Source: Xanthobacter autotrophicus Py2 (GTDB taxonomy: Bacteria > Pseudomonadota > Alphaproteobacteria > Rhizobiales > Xanthobacteraceae). Taken from it: a stretch of DNA of 64,000 nucleotides. The notes below the pieces were generated by a model, which was given only the letters and a program-made list of their open reading frames with translations, was not told the DNA's origin and made no database searches. Positions 46,568 through 55,035 of the stretch are shown one piece after another. Position 1 is the first letter of the stretch, and each line of letters opens with the position of its first letter. The translations under genes were made by a program, and so were the position numbers. The DNA is taken from contig CP000781.1 in the NCBI GenBank assembly GCA_000017645.1, positions 1,020,001 through 1,084,000 on the forward strand, in the 5' to 3' direction.

Positions 46568-48013
46568 ATGCATGATTCCGCCGTCCTCGCCTGGATGCTG
46601 TTTGCGGCCCACGCGAGCCTCCAGCTTGTCTTCATCGTCCGCGCATTGCTGCGCCCCCACCGGGAGCCCTCTTCGCGGTTTGCCTGGGTGCTGGTGATCC
46701 TGCTCGCGCCCGTGGTCGGCGTCCTGGCCTATATCCTGTTCGGCGAGGTCAATTTGGGGCGCAAGCCCATCGAGCGGCTGCGCGCGGCGCTGAAGGCCCT
46801 GCCGCCCGCCCCGGACGTGGCCGGAGCGTCGGCCGAGGCGATGGTCCCCGAACGCTGCGTGCCGCTGTTCCGGGTCGGCTATTCGGTGAACCACTTCGTG
46901 CCGGTGGCCGGCAACCGGGCGGTGCTGCTGCCCGATTCCGCGGCCGCCATCGCCGCCATGGTCGCGGACATCGATGCCGCTCAACACAGCGTGCATGTGC
47001 TGTTCTATATCTGGCTCGCCGACGGGAGCGGCCTGAAGGTGATGGAGGCGCTGAAGCGCGCCGCCGCGCGCGGCGTCGTCTGCCGGGCCATGGCCGATGA
47101 TCTCGGCTCCCGGGCGCTGATCCGCTCCGCCCATTGGCGCGACATGGCGACGAGCGGGGTGAGGCTGGCGGCGGCGCTGCCGGTGGGCAATCCCCTGCTG
47201 CGGCTGTTCAAGGGCCGGATCGACATGCGCAATCACCGCAAGATCGTGGTGATCGACAATGCCGTCACCTATTGCGGCAGCCAGAATTGCGCCGACGCCG
47301 CCTTCGCGGTGAAGGCCCGGTTCGCGCCCTGGGTCGATGTGATGGCCCGCTTTGAGGGGCCGGTGGTGCGGCAGAACCAGTATCTGTTCGCCAGCAACTG
47401 GATGGCGCAGACCGACGAGGATCTTGCGTCCCTGTTCGCCGAGCCGCTGCCTGCCCAGGTCCCGGGCTTCGTCGCGCAGGTGATCGGCTCGGGCGCCGGC
47501 GTGCGCTATTCGGCCATGCCGGAGACGTTCGTCGCGCTGATGAATGCGGCCCGGCGCGAACTGGTGATCACTACGCCCTATTACGTCCCGGATGAGCCGC
47601 TCCAGGCCGCTCTGTGCGCCAGCGCCCGGCGTGGGGTCGCGACCACCATCGTCTTTCCCGGGCGCAACGATTCCTGGATCGTGGCGGCCGCCAGCCGCAG
47701 CTATTATCGCGACCTGCTGGAGGCGGGCGTGGAAATCCGCGAATATGTCGGCGGCCTGCTGCACGCCAAGACGCTCACCCTCGACGGCGAGGTGACCCTG
47801 ATCGGCTCCGCCAATATCGATCGCCGCAGCTTCGAGCTCAACGCGGAGAACAACATCCTCCTGCACGACGAAGCCTTCACCCGCGCGGTCCGGGCCCGCC
47901 AGCAGGTGTTCCTCGATGCCGCAACGCCGGTGACGCGGGCGCAAGTGGACGCCTACAGCGTGGGGCGGCGGCTCTGGAACAATGCCATCGCCATGCTCGG
48001 GCCGGTCCTGTAG
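46568..48013 (+). CDS. Cardiolipin synthase-like phospholipase D family protein
   Basis: This 481-residue protein has two N-terminal membrane helices (SAVLAWMLFAAHASLQLVFIVRALL and FAWVLVILLAPVVGVLAYILFG) and two HKD motifs: His223-Lys225-Asp230 in NHRKIVVID and His399-Lys401-Asp406 in HAKTLTLDGEVTLIGSANID. This is the ClsA-type arrangement for joining two phosphatidylglycerols, or PG and PE, into cardiolipin at the inner membrane. The start at 46568 follows an upstream ATG at 46556 that would add only four residues. It is not in an operon with either neighbour. Confidence 0.88.
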   Translation: MHDSAVLAWMLFAAHASLQLVFIVRALLRPHREPSSRFAWVLVILLAPVVGVLAYILFGEVNLGRKPIERLRAALKALPPAPDVAGASAEAMVPERCVPLFRVGYSVNHFVPVAGNRAVLLPDSAAAIAAMVADIDAAQHSVHVLFYIWLADGSGLKVMEALKRAAARGVVCRAMADDLGSRALIRSAHWRDMATSGVRLAAALPVGNPLLRLFKGRIDMRNHRKIVVIDNAVTYCGSQNCADAAFAVKARFAPWVDVMARFEGPVVRQNQYLFASNWMAQTDEDLASLFAEPLPAQVPGFVAQVIGSGAGVRYSAMPETFVALMNAARRELVITTPYYVPDEPLQAALCASARRGVATTIVFPGRNDSWIVAAASRSYYRDLLEAGVEIREYVGGLLHAKTLTLDGEVTLIGSANIDRRSFELNAENNILLHDEAFTRAVRARQQVFLDAATPVTRAQVDAYSVGRRLWNNAIAMLGPVL

Positions 48014-48086
48014 GTGCGCGATGCCGGGGGGCCAAACCGTCGGATTGGTATTTGCGAACGGCGCACGCGCTGATGTAAATTAAGGC

Positions 48087-48623
48087 ATGCTCACTTCCGC
48101 GCCACGCCCCAGCGCCTCATCCGATACATCCGCTCCAACGCGAACCGTCTTTGGCAAGGACTTGCGCACGCTGCTGCTGTGGTGCTGGCAGGGGCTGGGC
48201 GGAACGCTGGCAGTCGCGGCGATGGAAGTCGCCGCCTATTTCGGCGAGACGCCTCTGGCCCTCATTCCATTCGTCACCTCCATCGTCCTGGTCCTGGGCA
48301 TGCCCGAAGCCGCGGCCGCCCAGCCGCGGGCGCTGGTGGGGGGCCATCTGGTCTCGACGCTGGTGGGCCTGGCCATGCTTGCCGCCTTTGGGCCTTCCGA
48401 GCCTGCCGCCGCGGCGGCGGTGGGGCTCGCCATGGTGGCCATGCGGGCCAGCGGTACCATGCATCCCCCGGCCGCGATCAATCCGATCATCGTGGTGATG
48501 GAGGCCATGAAACCGGGCTTCCTGCTGGTGCCGGTGGGCCTCGGTGCCGTGCTTTTGTCGCTGTATGCGTTCGGCTGGCACAATCTGGCGCGGCGGGGCA
48601 GTTGGCCTTTGCGTTGGTGGTAG
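48087..48623 (+). CDS. HPP-family integral membrane protein
   Basis: A 178-residue protein with about four helices and the family motif ASGTMHPPAAINPIIVVME (His-Pro-Pro). The helices include LALIPFVTSIVLVLGMPEA and LLVPVGLGAVLLSLYAFGW. HPP proteins are proposed nitrite or small-molecule transporters, but function in bacteria is open. An arginine/threonine-rich N-terminus precedes the first helix. It lies between the cardiolipin synthase gene and the LysR gene and is on its own. Confidence 0.82.
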   Translation: MLTSAPRPSASSDTSAPTRTVFGKDLRTLLLWCWQGLGGTLAVAAMEVAAYFGETPLALIPFVTSIVLVLGMPEAAAAQPRALVGGHLVSTLVGLAMLAAFGPSEPAAAAAVGLAMVAMRASGTMHPPAAINPIIVVMEAMKPGFLLVPVGLGAVLLSLYAFGWHNLARRGSWPLRWW

Positions 48624-48795
48624 GTCCGGAGCGTGTGGTTTCAGGCAAGGGTTGGTCGGACCGTCCCCCGCGCATCTCTCCCGGTGCCGTCTGTTGAGGT
48701 GGCGGTAAAGGACGCGGGTTGCGTTTCGGTTCGCGTGACGAACACCCATCGAAACAACAGCCCAGAGCCGTGATCCAGGGCGAGCGGAAAGCGCT

Positions 48796-49653
48796 CTAGC
48801 CCCGCACGGCGCCCCTGAACGCGGCGGAAAGCGCGGCGAGCGCATCGCGCGGGCGTCCATCCTTGATCCGCGTGTGAAGCAGCACCGGCAGGCGCGGCAG
48901 CTCGGGCAGGTTGAGCCTGCGGCCGACGTCGACGGCGCCGAACGGCAGCATGCGCGGTGCCAATGCGGCGACGCCGAGCCCGGCCGTCACCGCCGCCGCC
49001 ACCGCCGTCACGCCGCCACCGACGAAGATTTCCGTCCACGGCACGCCGGCCGCATCGAGGATCTGCCCGGCTAATGCGCGCACGCCGCAGGGCTCGGCCA
49101 TGGTGGCGAGCGGCAAGGGCTCACCCGCGCGGTGCTGCCAGTGCGGGGCGGCGAACCATCCGAACTTCTCCTCGGTCACCAGTTCCCCATCGTTGCGCCC
49201 GGCATGGAGGCGGACGATCACCGTATCGAGCTCCCGCCGGTCGAAGCTCTGCAGCAGGTCGCCGGACGATCCGATCCGGATCTCGATGAGCAGTTGCGGG
49301 TCCTGAGCGTTCATGCGGGCAATCAGGGCCGGCAGCTCCGGCCCCGCCACATGGTCGCTGATGCCGATGGCGAGGCGCTGGCGCGCGCGCGCGAAGGCGG
49401 CCAGGGCGCGGTCGTGCATCTCCAGGAGGTCCCGAGCGTCCTTCAGGAAGACCTCGCCGCGGGCCGACAACTCCACATAGCGGGGCGTGCGCTCGAGGAG
49501 CCTGCAGCCGAGCCGCTCCTCCAGACGCTTCAGCTTCAGGCTGACCGCCGCCTGCGTGGTCTGCAGGGCTTCCGCTGCGCGCGTGAAGCTGCCCAGCTCG
49601 GCGATGCGGACGAAGGCCCGCACCGCGTCAAGGTCGAGGGGATGTTCTATCAT
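48796..49653 (-). CDS. LysR-family transcriptional regulator
   Basis: This 285-residue protein has an N-terminal LysR HTH: LDAVRAFVRIAELGSFTRAAEALQTTQAAVSLKLKRLEERLGCRLLERTPR, with the substrate-binding domain following (LAIGISDHVAGPELPALIARM). It is divergent from the tautomerase gene with 97 bases between. This spacing, and short repeats such as TGATATCA near 49667-49674, fit control of the tautomerase gene by the usual LysR arrangement. The inducer is unknown. Confidence 0.9.
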   Translation of the reverse strand: MIEHPLDLDAVRAFVRIAELGSFTRAAEALQTTQAAVSLKLKRLEERLGCRLLERTPRYVELSARGEVFLKDARDLLEMHDRALAAFARARQRLAIGISDHVAGPELPALIARMNAQDPQLLIEIRIGSSGDLLQSFDRRELDTVIVRLHAGRNDGELVTEEKFGWFAAPHWQHRAGEPLPLATMAEPCGVRALAGQILDAAGVPWTEIFVGGGVTAVAAAVTAGLGVAALAPRMLPFGAVDVGRRLNLPELPRLPVLLHTRIKDGRPRDALAALSAAFRGAVRG

Positions 49654-49750
49654 TTCGATTGATTATCACTGATATCAACTGCCATATCTTATCAAAATGA
49701 TGGTGCGGCGTCTAACGTTGCAGCGGGCCATACGAGGAAAGGACCCGCAC

Positions 49751-50125
49751 ATGCCGCTCATTCATGTCTCCCTGCGCGCCGGCAAGCCTGAAGCCTACCG
49801 GGAGGCCATTCTGGACAGCCTCTACCGGGCGCTGCGGGAGGCGCTCAACGTCCCCGAGGACGACCAGTTCATGACCATCAGCGAGCACGCGCCCGGCAAC
49901 TTCCGCCATGGCACGGCCTATGGCGTGCAGCGGGGCGATGATCTCGTCTACATCACCATTACCGTGTTCAACACCCGCACGCCGGAGCAGAAGAAGGCGC
50001 TGTTCCGGCGCATCGCGGACCTGCTCGGCGAAAGCCCAGGCATCCGGCCCGAAGACGTGTTCGTCGTCATCGCCGATGCCCCGAAGGAGAACTGGTCCGT
50101 CGGGCACGGCCTTCAGTTCGCCTGA
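49751..50125 (+). CDS. Tautomerase-family protein
   Basis: This 124-residue protein starts MPLIHVSLRAGKPEAYREAILDSLYRAL, with Pro2 as the expected catalytic amino-terminal proline of the 4-oxalocrotonate tautomerase superfamily. Later it has DLVYITITVFNTRTPEQKKALFRRIADLL. At this length it belongs to the longer pair-fold branch, where each chain carries two beta-alpha-beta units. The substrate is unknown. The divergent LysR gene probably controls it. The Met at 49751 is chosen because the catalytic proline must follow it directly. Confidence 0.87.
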   Translation: MPLIHVSLRAGKPEAYREAILDSLYRALREALNVPEDDQFMTISEHAPGNFRHGTAYGVQRGDDLVYITITVFNTRTPEQKKALFRRIADLLGESPGIRPEDVFVVIADAPKENWSVGHGLQFA

Positions 50126-50197
50126 GGCGCGGACGCCCCCAGCGTCGCCGCCATCCGGTCGTTGGCGCCGATATGGATGTGGGAGATCATCGCCGCC

Positions 50198-50671
50198 TCA
50201 CCATGGCGTGCCGTCCTTGCGGGTGAAGGACCAGCCCTGGGCGGAAAACCGGGCCACCAGATCGTCCTCGGGATATTCCCCTGCATCCTCAGGGTCCCGG
50301 TCGCCGATCTCCAGGTAACGCACCTCCTCGTCCGTCCGGTTGACGAGGTGGTGCGCCAGCCCGTTCGCCGGGAAGCCGACGCACATGCCGGGGCCGAGCG
50401 TAAACTCCCCCTCGTCCGTGCGCAGGGTCGGCGTGCCGCTCAGGATATAGACGAACTCCTCCTGCCGCGTATGCCGGTGGAGCAGCGCGGACTGGGCGCC
50501 GGGCGCGAGGGCGGTGAGGTTCACCCCGAAGCGGGAAAGGCCGAAGGCGTCGCCGAGCTGGCGCTTTTCGCGCCCGGACATGCGCTCCGCGAACGGCGCG
50601 GGGTAGTTCGAGGGCTTGCGGCGCGGCGGCACATCCATGGCTGCGAGCGGCGTCCGCACAGGGGTGGTCAT
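50198..50671 (-). CDS. Cupin-domain protein
   Basis: A 157-residue single-domain cupin with HRHTRQEEFVYILSGTPTLRTDEGEFTLGPGMCVGFPANGLAHHLVNRTDEEVRYLEIGDR, which holds the first (HxH...E) and second (G...H) cupin metal motifs. The tail with DLVARFSAQGWSFTRKDGTPW resembles proteins annotated as sugar or cupin-fold regulators. It is divergent from the LysR gene at 50789, and a perfect palindrome lies between them. Enzymatic function is not visible. Confidence 0.85.
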   Translation of the reverse strand: MTTPVRTPLAAMDVPPRRKPSNYPAPFAERMSGREKRQLGDAFGLSRFGVNLTALAPGAQSALLHRHTRQEEFVYILSGTPTLRTDEGEFTLGPGMCVGFPANGLAHHLVNRTDEEVRYLEIGDRDPEDAGEYPEDDLVARFSAQGWSFTRKDGTPW

Positions 50672-50731
50672 GAAGGGCTCCGTCGCTGAACGTCAAGGGC
50701 TGGAAACTAGCGGATGTCTGCGCTCGAATGA

Positions 50732-50746
50732 GTGAGAAGTTCTCAC
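50732..50746. promoter_or_regulatory. Perfect 15-bp palindrome between cupin and LysR genes
   Basis: GTGAGAAGTTCTCAC has 7-bp arms around a central G. It lies 60 bases upstream of the cupin start and 43 bases upstream of the LysR start, a normal place for a shared LysR operator. LysR sites often contain a T-N11-A core, which this site does not show, so a different regulator is possible. Confidence 0.5.
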
Positions 50747-50788
50747 CTGTTGCCGGTCGCCGGCCCGGTCGCGCTGAGCGGAGCCGCC

Positions 50789-51658
50789 ATGTCCTTCAGC
50801 CTGCCTTCGCTGCGCGGCCTTGCCGCCCTTGATGCCCTGGCCCGCCACAGGCGGCAGGGGGCCGCGGCGGAGGCCCTCGGCATCTCGCGGTCCGCGCTTT
50901 CCCACCGCATTGCCGACCTCGAGGCGGAACTCGGGGCCCGGCTGATCCGCACCGAGGGCCGGGTCTCGGTGCTGACCGATGACGGCACCGCCCTCCTGGC
51001 TGCCATGGGCGACGCGATCGAGCGGATCGAGGCGGCGGTCGCGCCGTTGCAGCGGCGGTGCCGGCAGATCCGGCTCTCCACGGTGAACACCCTCGCCGCC
51101 AACTGGCTGCTGCCGCGCCTGCCGGAATTCCAGCGCGCCCATCCCGGCATCGAGATCGCCGTGCTCACGACGCAGAGGGTGGTGGACCTCGTTGAGGAAG
51201 ATATCGACTGCGCCATCCGCAACGGGTCGGGCGCCTGGCCGGATGTCGCGGCGACGCTGCTGTTCCGCGAGACGCTGGTGCCCGTTGCGGCGCCGGGCCT
51301 TGTGCTCGGGCCTGCGGCCTCGTGGCCGGTGATCCGCGCCCGCGCGCGATATCGCGACTGGAGGCTGTGGTGGCAGGGGACGGGACAAGGCGGGGCGGTG
51401 CCAGGGAGCCGCATTGTGGTCGAGAACAGGGCGCAAGCCCTCGAAGCGGCCTTGGCTGGCGGGGGCGTCTTGCTCACCGATGCGCGCTACATCGGGGCTC
51501 ATGTGGCATCCGGACGCCTGCACGTGTTGGGACCGGCGGTGGAACTGGACACCGGAAACTATTTCATCCGCCGCAAGGGGGCACGCAACCCGCGGCACAT
51601 GGATGCGCTCGAGCACTGGCTGGTGGAGCAGGGGAGTGCCGCAGGACAGGTGGAATGA
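50789..51658 (+). CDS. LysR-family transcriptional regulator, GcvA-like
   Basis: This 289-residue protein has the HTH LPSLRGLAALDALARHRRQGAAAEALGISRSALSHRIADLEAELGARLIRTEGRVSVLTDDG and a substrate-binding domain with NTLAANWLLPRLPEFQRAHPGIEIAVLTTQRVVDLVEEDIDCAIRNGSG, matching the GcvA group. The Met at 50789 lies just before the HTH with CGGAG upstream; an upstream in-frame ATG-like start at 50732 would begin within the palindrome. It is divergent from the cupin gene and probably controls it. Confidence 0.9.
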   Translation: MSFSLPSLRGLAALDALARHRRQGAAAEALGISRSALSHRIADLEAELGARLIRTEGRVSVLTDDGTALLAAMGDAIERIEAAVAPLQRRCRQIRLSTVNTLAANWLLPRLPEFQRAHPGIEIAVLTTQRVVDLVEEDIDCAIRNGSGAWPDVAATLLFRETLVPVAAPGLVLGPAASWPVIRARARYRDWRLWWQGTGQGGAVPGSRIVVENRAQALEAALAGGGVLLTDARYIGAHVASGRLHVLGPAVELDTGNYFIRRKGARNPRHMDALEHWLVEQGSAAGQVE

Positions 51659-51706
51659 CAGGCGGTGCCGCCGGTCGCATTCGCGCCGCAGCCGGCCAGC
51701 ATCGGA

Positions 51707-52252
51707 TCATTGACGGGAATTGCCCACCTTGGCCGACATGGTCTTGACCGCGCGGTGCAGGAGCACGCGGATCGCGGTGGGCGACAGGCCCGAGCGCAGC
51801 GAGACTTCGGCCACCGACTGCCCCTCGATCTTTACCGTGCGCACGATGTCGCGGGAGCGCTGGGGCAGGCCGTCCAGGAGACGCTCCAGGTCGAGCCGCG
51901 CGCTGGCAGGCGCCTCCTCGTCCGCTCCGGCGATATCGTCGATCTCGTCCACAACGCTCGACGCGTTCCGGTGCGTCGCCCTGAGGTGGTCGATGAGCTT
52001 GTAGCGGGCGATGGCGAAGAACCAGGCCGCGAACGGCCGCTGCGGATCATAGGTGGCGCGGCGTTCGTGGATGGCGATCAGCGTGTCCTGAACCAGATCT
52101 TCCACCGAGGCATCGCGGCCGAGCCGGCGCGCGAAATAGCTGCGGAGAGTTGCCGCCAAGGCTTTCAAGAGGGCGCGATAGGCTGCCTCGTCGCCAGCCT
52201 GGGCGGCGATCATCAGGGCGTCCAGTGGCGGGTTTGGCGCCGACACGTCCAT
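51707..52252 (-). CDS. ECF sigma factor paired with an NrsF-type anti-sigma (first pair)
   Basis: This 181-residue RNA polymerase sigma factor of the extracytoplasmic-function type has region 2 (SVEDLVQDTLIAIHERRATYDPQRPFAAWFFAIARYKLIDHLR) and region 4 (GLPQRSRDIVRTVKIEGQSVAEVSLRSGLSPTAIRVLLHRAVKTM). The Met at 52252 starts the conserved part; the frame continues upstream without motif support. It lies downstream of its presumed anti-sigma gene on the same strand, with 163 bases between, an unusual order. The paralogue at 56757 has the usual order. It resembles the SigF group linked to NrsF in Caulobacter. Confidence 0.85.
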   Translation of the reverse strand: MDVSAPNPPLDALMIAAQAGDEAAYRALLKALAATLRSYFARRLGRDASVEDLVQDTLIAIHERRATYDPQRPFAAWFFAIARYKLIDHLRATHRNASSVVDEIDDIAGADEEAPASARLDLERLLDGLPQRSRDIVRTVKIEGQSVAEVSLRSGLSPTAIRVLLHRAVKTMSAKVGNSRQ

Positions 52253-52415
52253 CTCCGCATTCAGATCCGCGCGCGACCAATACCGCTGCCGCCAATGGGC
52301 CGCCGGAGACCGTCGCGCCCGGCCCAACGATCCAATGGCCCAGCGCCAAATCCATTCTAGATCGACCGCCCTAAAACGCAAGCGGATGATGGCCGATGAC
52401 CACAGCGGCAGGGCC

Positions 52416-53096
52416 CTACCATCGCAGCAGGCGCGGCCCAAGAAGCGCGCCCAGCACACCTGTGAGGGCAATGCCGGCGCCGTACCACAAGGTGACGAAG
52501 GGCAGGGCCGTCTCGTCGCAGGCGATGGCGTAGATGGCGGCCGAAAGCGCCCCGGCCGTCACGCCCACGGCGGCGCCCGCAAGGCGCAGCCGTGTGGGAG
52601 CCATCTGGCGCATGGCATACATGCCGGCGGCCAGGATGGGCAGCGCGAGCAGCATGATGAGGGCCGTGCAGTGGTCCAGCGTGTGGCCGAGGAGGAGCGG
52701 GCGCATCGCGTCCCGCGGCGCGGAGGCGAGCTGGACGCTCGCGAGCAGGGCCATGGTGCCAGCCACGGCGATCCCCACCGTATAGCCGCGACCAGCTTCA
52801 GCGCCCGGCCGGCCCAGCCGGTCGACGGCCATCAGCCCGGCAACTGCGAGGCCGGACGGGAAGACGAGTTTGATCCAGAACGACGCGGTGGCGAGGGCCG
52901 AAGACACGTCCGGGCGCAGGCCGAGCAGCGCCAGCATGGCTGCTGCGGACGCCGCACTTCCGAAGGCGAACGCCAGGGCGAGCGTGCGGCGCACGGATGG
53001 GACCGGCGTGGCCGAAAGATCCCCCGAGAGAGCATCGATCAGCGCATCCGTCGAGATGCCTTCTTGCCCTCCAGCGAAGCGCACGCCGTCGCGCAT
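52416..53096 (-). CDS. NrsF-like (DUF1109) membrane anti-sigma factor (first pair)
   Basis: A 226-residue, roughly six-helix membrane protein of the DUF1109/NrsF family. Cys143 (LDHCTALIMLLALP) and Cys193 (IACDETALPFVTLWYG) match the two cysteines that in Caulobacter NrsF respond to chromate and cadmium and release SigF. Helices include TLALAFAFGSAASAAAMLALLGL and GLAVAGLMAVDRLG. It should hold the sigma factor at 51707 at the inner membrane. Its own gene precedes the sigma gene, unlike the second pair; a separate promoter for the sigma gene may therefore lie at 52253-52415. Confidence 0.83.
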   Translation of the reverse strand: MRDGVRFAGGQEGISTDALIDALSGDLSATPVPSVRRTLALAFAFGSAASAAAMLALLGLRPDVSSALATASFWIKLVFPSGLAVAGLMAVDRLGRPGAEAGRGYTVGIAVAGTMALLASVQLASAPRDAMRPLLLGHTLDHCTALIMLLALPILAAGMYAMRQMAPTRLRLAGAAVGVTAGALSAAIYAIACDETALPFVTLWYGAGIALTGVLGALLGPRLLRW

Positions 53097-53248
53097 CGTG
53101 AACCCGCCTTCCAGTTCAGGCCCGCGGCTGGGGAAGAGCGCTCATCCATGAGCCCCACACGCCACGCGCCAAAGCGAAAATCATGTCAAATCATCCATCC
53201 GGGGTGCGGCGAAAGCAAGGAGCCGCCCGGCAAAGTGCTTTGACAAGA

Positions 53249-53839
53249 TCAGGAGCATTCCAGCTTTGCGGCGCGCATGCGATGGCTGCGCACCTTGTGC
53301 CGGTTGCCGCAGGCGGACATGGAGCACCAACGCCGGGTCCCGTTCCGCGCCGTGTCGTAGAAGATCAGGCTGCACTCCGGATTGGCGCAGTGCCGCAGTC
53401 GCGCACGCTCGTAGTGGGTCGCGAAGTCGGCGAAGTCCGTGGCGATGGCGACCAGGGGATCCATGTCGCCGGCCTCTTGCCGCTCCACCAGAAGCCTGCC
53501 GTCACGCCAGGCGAACTGCGGTGGCGCGGCGCCGGCGACCAGATGCCGATTGACGAGATCAAGGTCCGGGGCAGCGGGGCGGCTGCCGGTCTCCAGCGCG
53601 TCAAACAGGCGCTGGAGGGCCGCGCGCAGGGCATGCACGTCCGCGAGGTTGGCGTCAGCCGCGCCTTTGAGCCCCGACCCCACCTTGAGGCCGGCGGCGG
53701 CGAGCCATCTCGCCCATCCCTCAGGCGTCGCCAGAAAATCCCCAAGGGCCACCGGCGCGGAGTTCGCGAAATCGATCCAGAGGCGGCTGCCCAGAAACGG
53801 CATGCCATCCCGGAAGTCGCTGTCCTGCGGTGTGGCCAA
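53249..53839 (-). CDS. CGNR zinc-finger protein (ABATE domain), probable regulator
   Basis: The protein has an N-terminal ABATE domain (GMPFLGSRLWIDFANSAPVALGDFLATPEGWARWL) and a C-terminal CGNR zinc finger, HCANPECSLIFYDTARNGTRRWCSMSACGNRHKVRSHR, with four zinc-binding cysteines and a basic DNA-contact-like tail. Proteins of this kind are putative one-component regulators. The start is uncertain: TTG at 53839 (196 residues, GGGA upstream), ATG at 53803 and TTG at 53917 are possible. It is divergent from the first hydrolase gene, and a perfect inverted repeat overlaps that gene's promoter, so it probably controls the hydrolase pair. Confidence 0.82.
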   Translation of the reverse strand: MATPQDSDFRDGMPFLGSRLWIDFANSAPVALGDFLATPEGWARWLAAAGLKVGSGLKGAADANLADVHALRAALQRLFDALETGSRPAAPDLDLVNRHLVAGAAPPQFAWRDGRLLVERQEAGDMDPLVAIATDFADFATHYERARLRHCANPECSLIFYDTARNGTRRWCSMSACGNRHKVRSHRMRAAKLECS

Positions 53840-53952
53840 GGCCCGCGTCCCTTTCTTGATCCGACGCCTCAGCGGGCGCTGTAACCGGGAACATAGTTCG
53901 TCACAGGTTTGGCGCAAGGCCGGGGCGGAAGGGTGAAACCGTTAAAAATAAT

Positions 53953-53978
53953 TTGACAGGTTACATCGGGTATGTAAC
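53953..53978 (+). promoter_or_regulatory. Promoter with operator upstream of the first alpha/beta hydrolase gene
   Basis: TTGACA (53953-53958) is a consensus -35. Just after it lies GTTACAT-N5-ATGTAAC (53960-53978), a perfect 7-bp-arm inverted repeat, filling the spacer to a TAACTC-like -10 near 53975. A repressor bound there would block polymerase directly. The divergent CGNR gene is the obvious candidate. Confidence 0.6.
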
Positions 53979-54016
53979 TCCATTCGTGGCATTAAGCCAG
54001 TTACGAAAGGTGCCCC

Positions 54017-54946
54017 ATGCTGAATGCGTTTCTCCAGGCCGTCCGTCCGGCTGCGGCCGGCTCCACTCCGGTGGCCACGGTGGCTTATCGCCGGGCGGCG
54101 GTCGGCGGCCTCGACATTTTCTATCGGGATGCGGGACCGGCCGACGCGCCGGTGATCGTGCTGCTGCACGGCTTTCCCTCCTCCTCCCACATGTTCCGGA
54201 ATCTCATTCCCGCGCTGGCCGACCGCTACCGCGTGATCGCGCCGGACTATCCGGGCTTCGGCTATTCCAGCGCCCCGGCGCCCGAGGATTTCGCCTACAG
54301 CTTCGATGCCCTCGCCGACGTGGTGGAGACGTTGCTCGCAGACCTCGGCGTGCGCCGCTACGCGCTCTACTTGCAGGATTTCGGTGGACCCGTGGGCATG
54401 CGCATCGCCGCCCGTCATCCGGAGCGGGTCACTGGCCTCATCGTGCAGAATTCGGTGGCGAACCTGGAAGGCTTCGCCGCCAGCGCGGTGGGCACCTTCG
54501 GACCCTACTGGGCCGACCGCAATGCCGAGACGGAAAAGCCCCTCCGCGGCTTCCTCACCGCCGAGACCACGCGCTTCCAGTATGAGCACGGCGCCTCGGC
54601 CCGCGCGGATCGCGTCAGCCCGGATGCCTGGCAGCACGACCAGTGGCTACTGGACCGCCCCGGCAACGACCGGATCCAGCTGGAGCTGCTCTACCGCTAC
54701 CAGGACAATGTGGGCGCCTATCCGCAGTGGCAGGCCTATCTGCGCGCGCACCAGCCGAACATCCTGGTGACCTGGGGCGACAACGACCCCTTCTTCACCG
54801 CCGCCGGCCGCGACCTGTTCAAGGCGCTGGTGCCGGCCACCGAGGTGCACGCCTACGACGCCGGCCATTTCGCTCTGGAGACCCACGGGCCGGAGATCGC
54901 CGCCGCCATCCGCGCCTTCCTCGCCCGCGTGGCTCCGGCCGCCTGA
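54017..54946 (+). CDS. Alpha/beta hydrolase with Asp nucleophile (haloalkane dehalogenase/epoxide hydrolase-like)
   Basis: This 309-residue cytoplasmic hydrolase has the oxyanion loop [14 protein letters not shown] (HGxP), the nucleophile elbow LQDFGGPVG with Asp as nucleophile, an acid in TWGDNDPFF and the catalytic His in [10 protein letters not shown]. An Asp nucleophile with HGxP fits haloalkane dehalogenase or epoxide hydrolase families, not esterases. There is no signal peptide. It is a tandem paralogue of the gene at 55036; the stretch from the oxyanion loop to PDYPGFG is nearly the same in both. The substrate is unknown; the divergent CGNR regulator probably senses it. Confidence 0.83.
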   Translation: MLNAFLQAVRPAAAGSTPVATVAYRRAAVGGLDIFYRDAGPADAPVIVLLHGFPSSSHMFRNLIPALADRYRVIAPDYPGFGYSSAPAPEDFAYSFDALADVVETLLADLGVRRYALYLQDFGGPVGMRIAARHPERVTGLIVQNSVANLEGFAASAVGTFGPYWADRNAETEKPLRGFLTAETTRFQYEHGASARADRVSPDAWQHDQWLLDRPGNDRIQLELLYRYQDNVGAYPQWQAYLRAHQPNILVTWGDNDPFFTAAGRDLFKALVPATEVHAYDAGHFALETHGPEIAAAIRAFLARVAPAA

Positions 54947-55035
54947 CGCCGGTCGCGCGCGCCCTCGCGCATCACCGGTCGCCGCGCCGGCCGATCCCGG
55001 CGTGGCGACCTTGCTGCCCCTTGCGGAGTTTTCCG

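Noticed and set aside
50732..51658. Longer LysR protein starting at 50732
   Set aside because: The extra N-terminal residues would be encoded by the palindromic control region; the HTH begins just after Met 50789.
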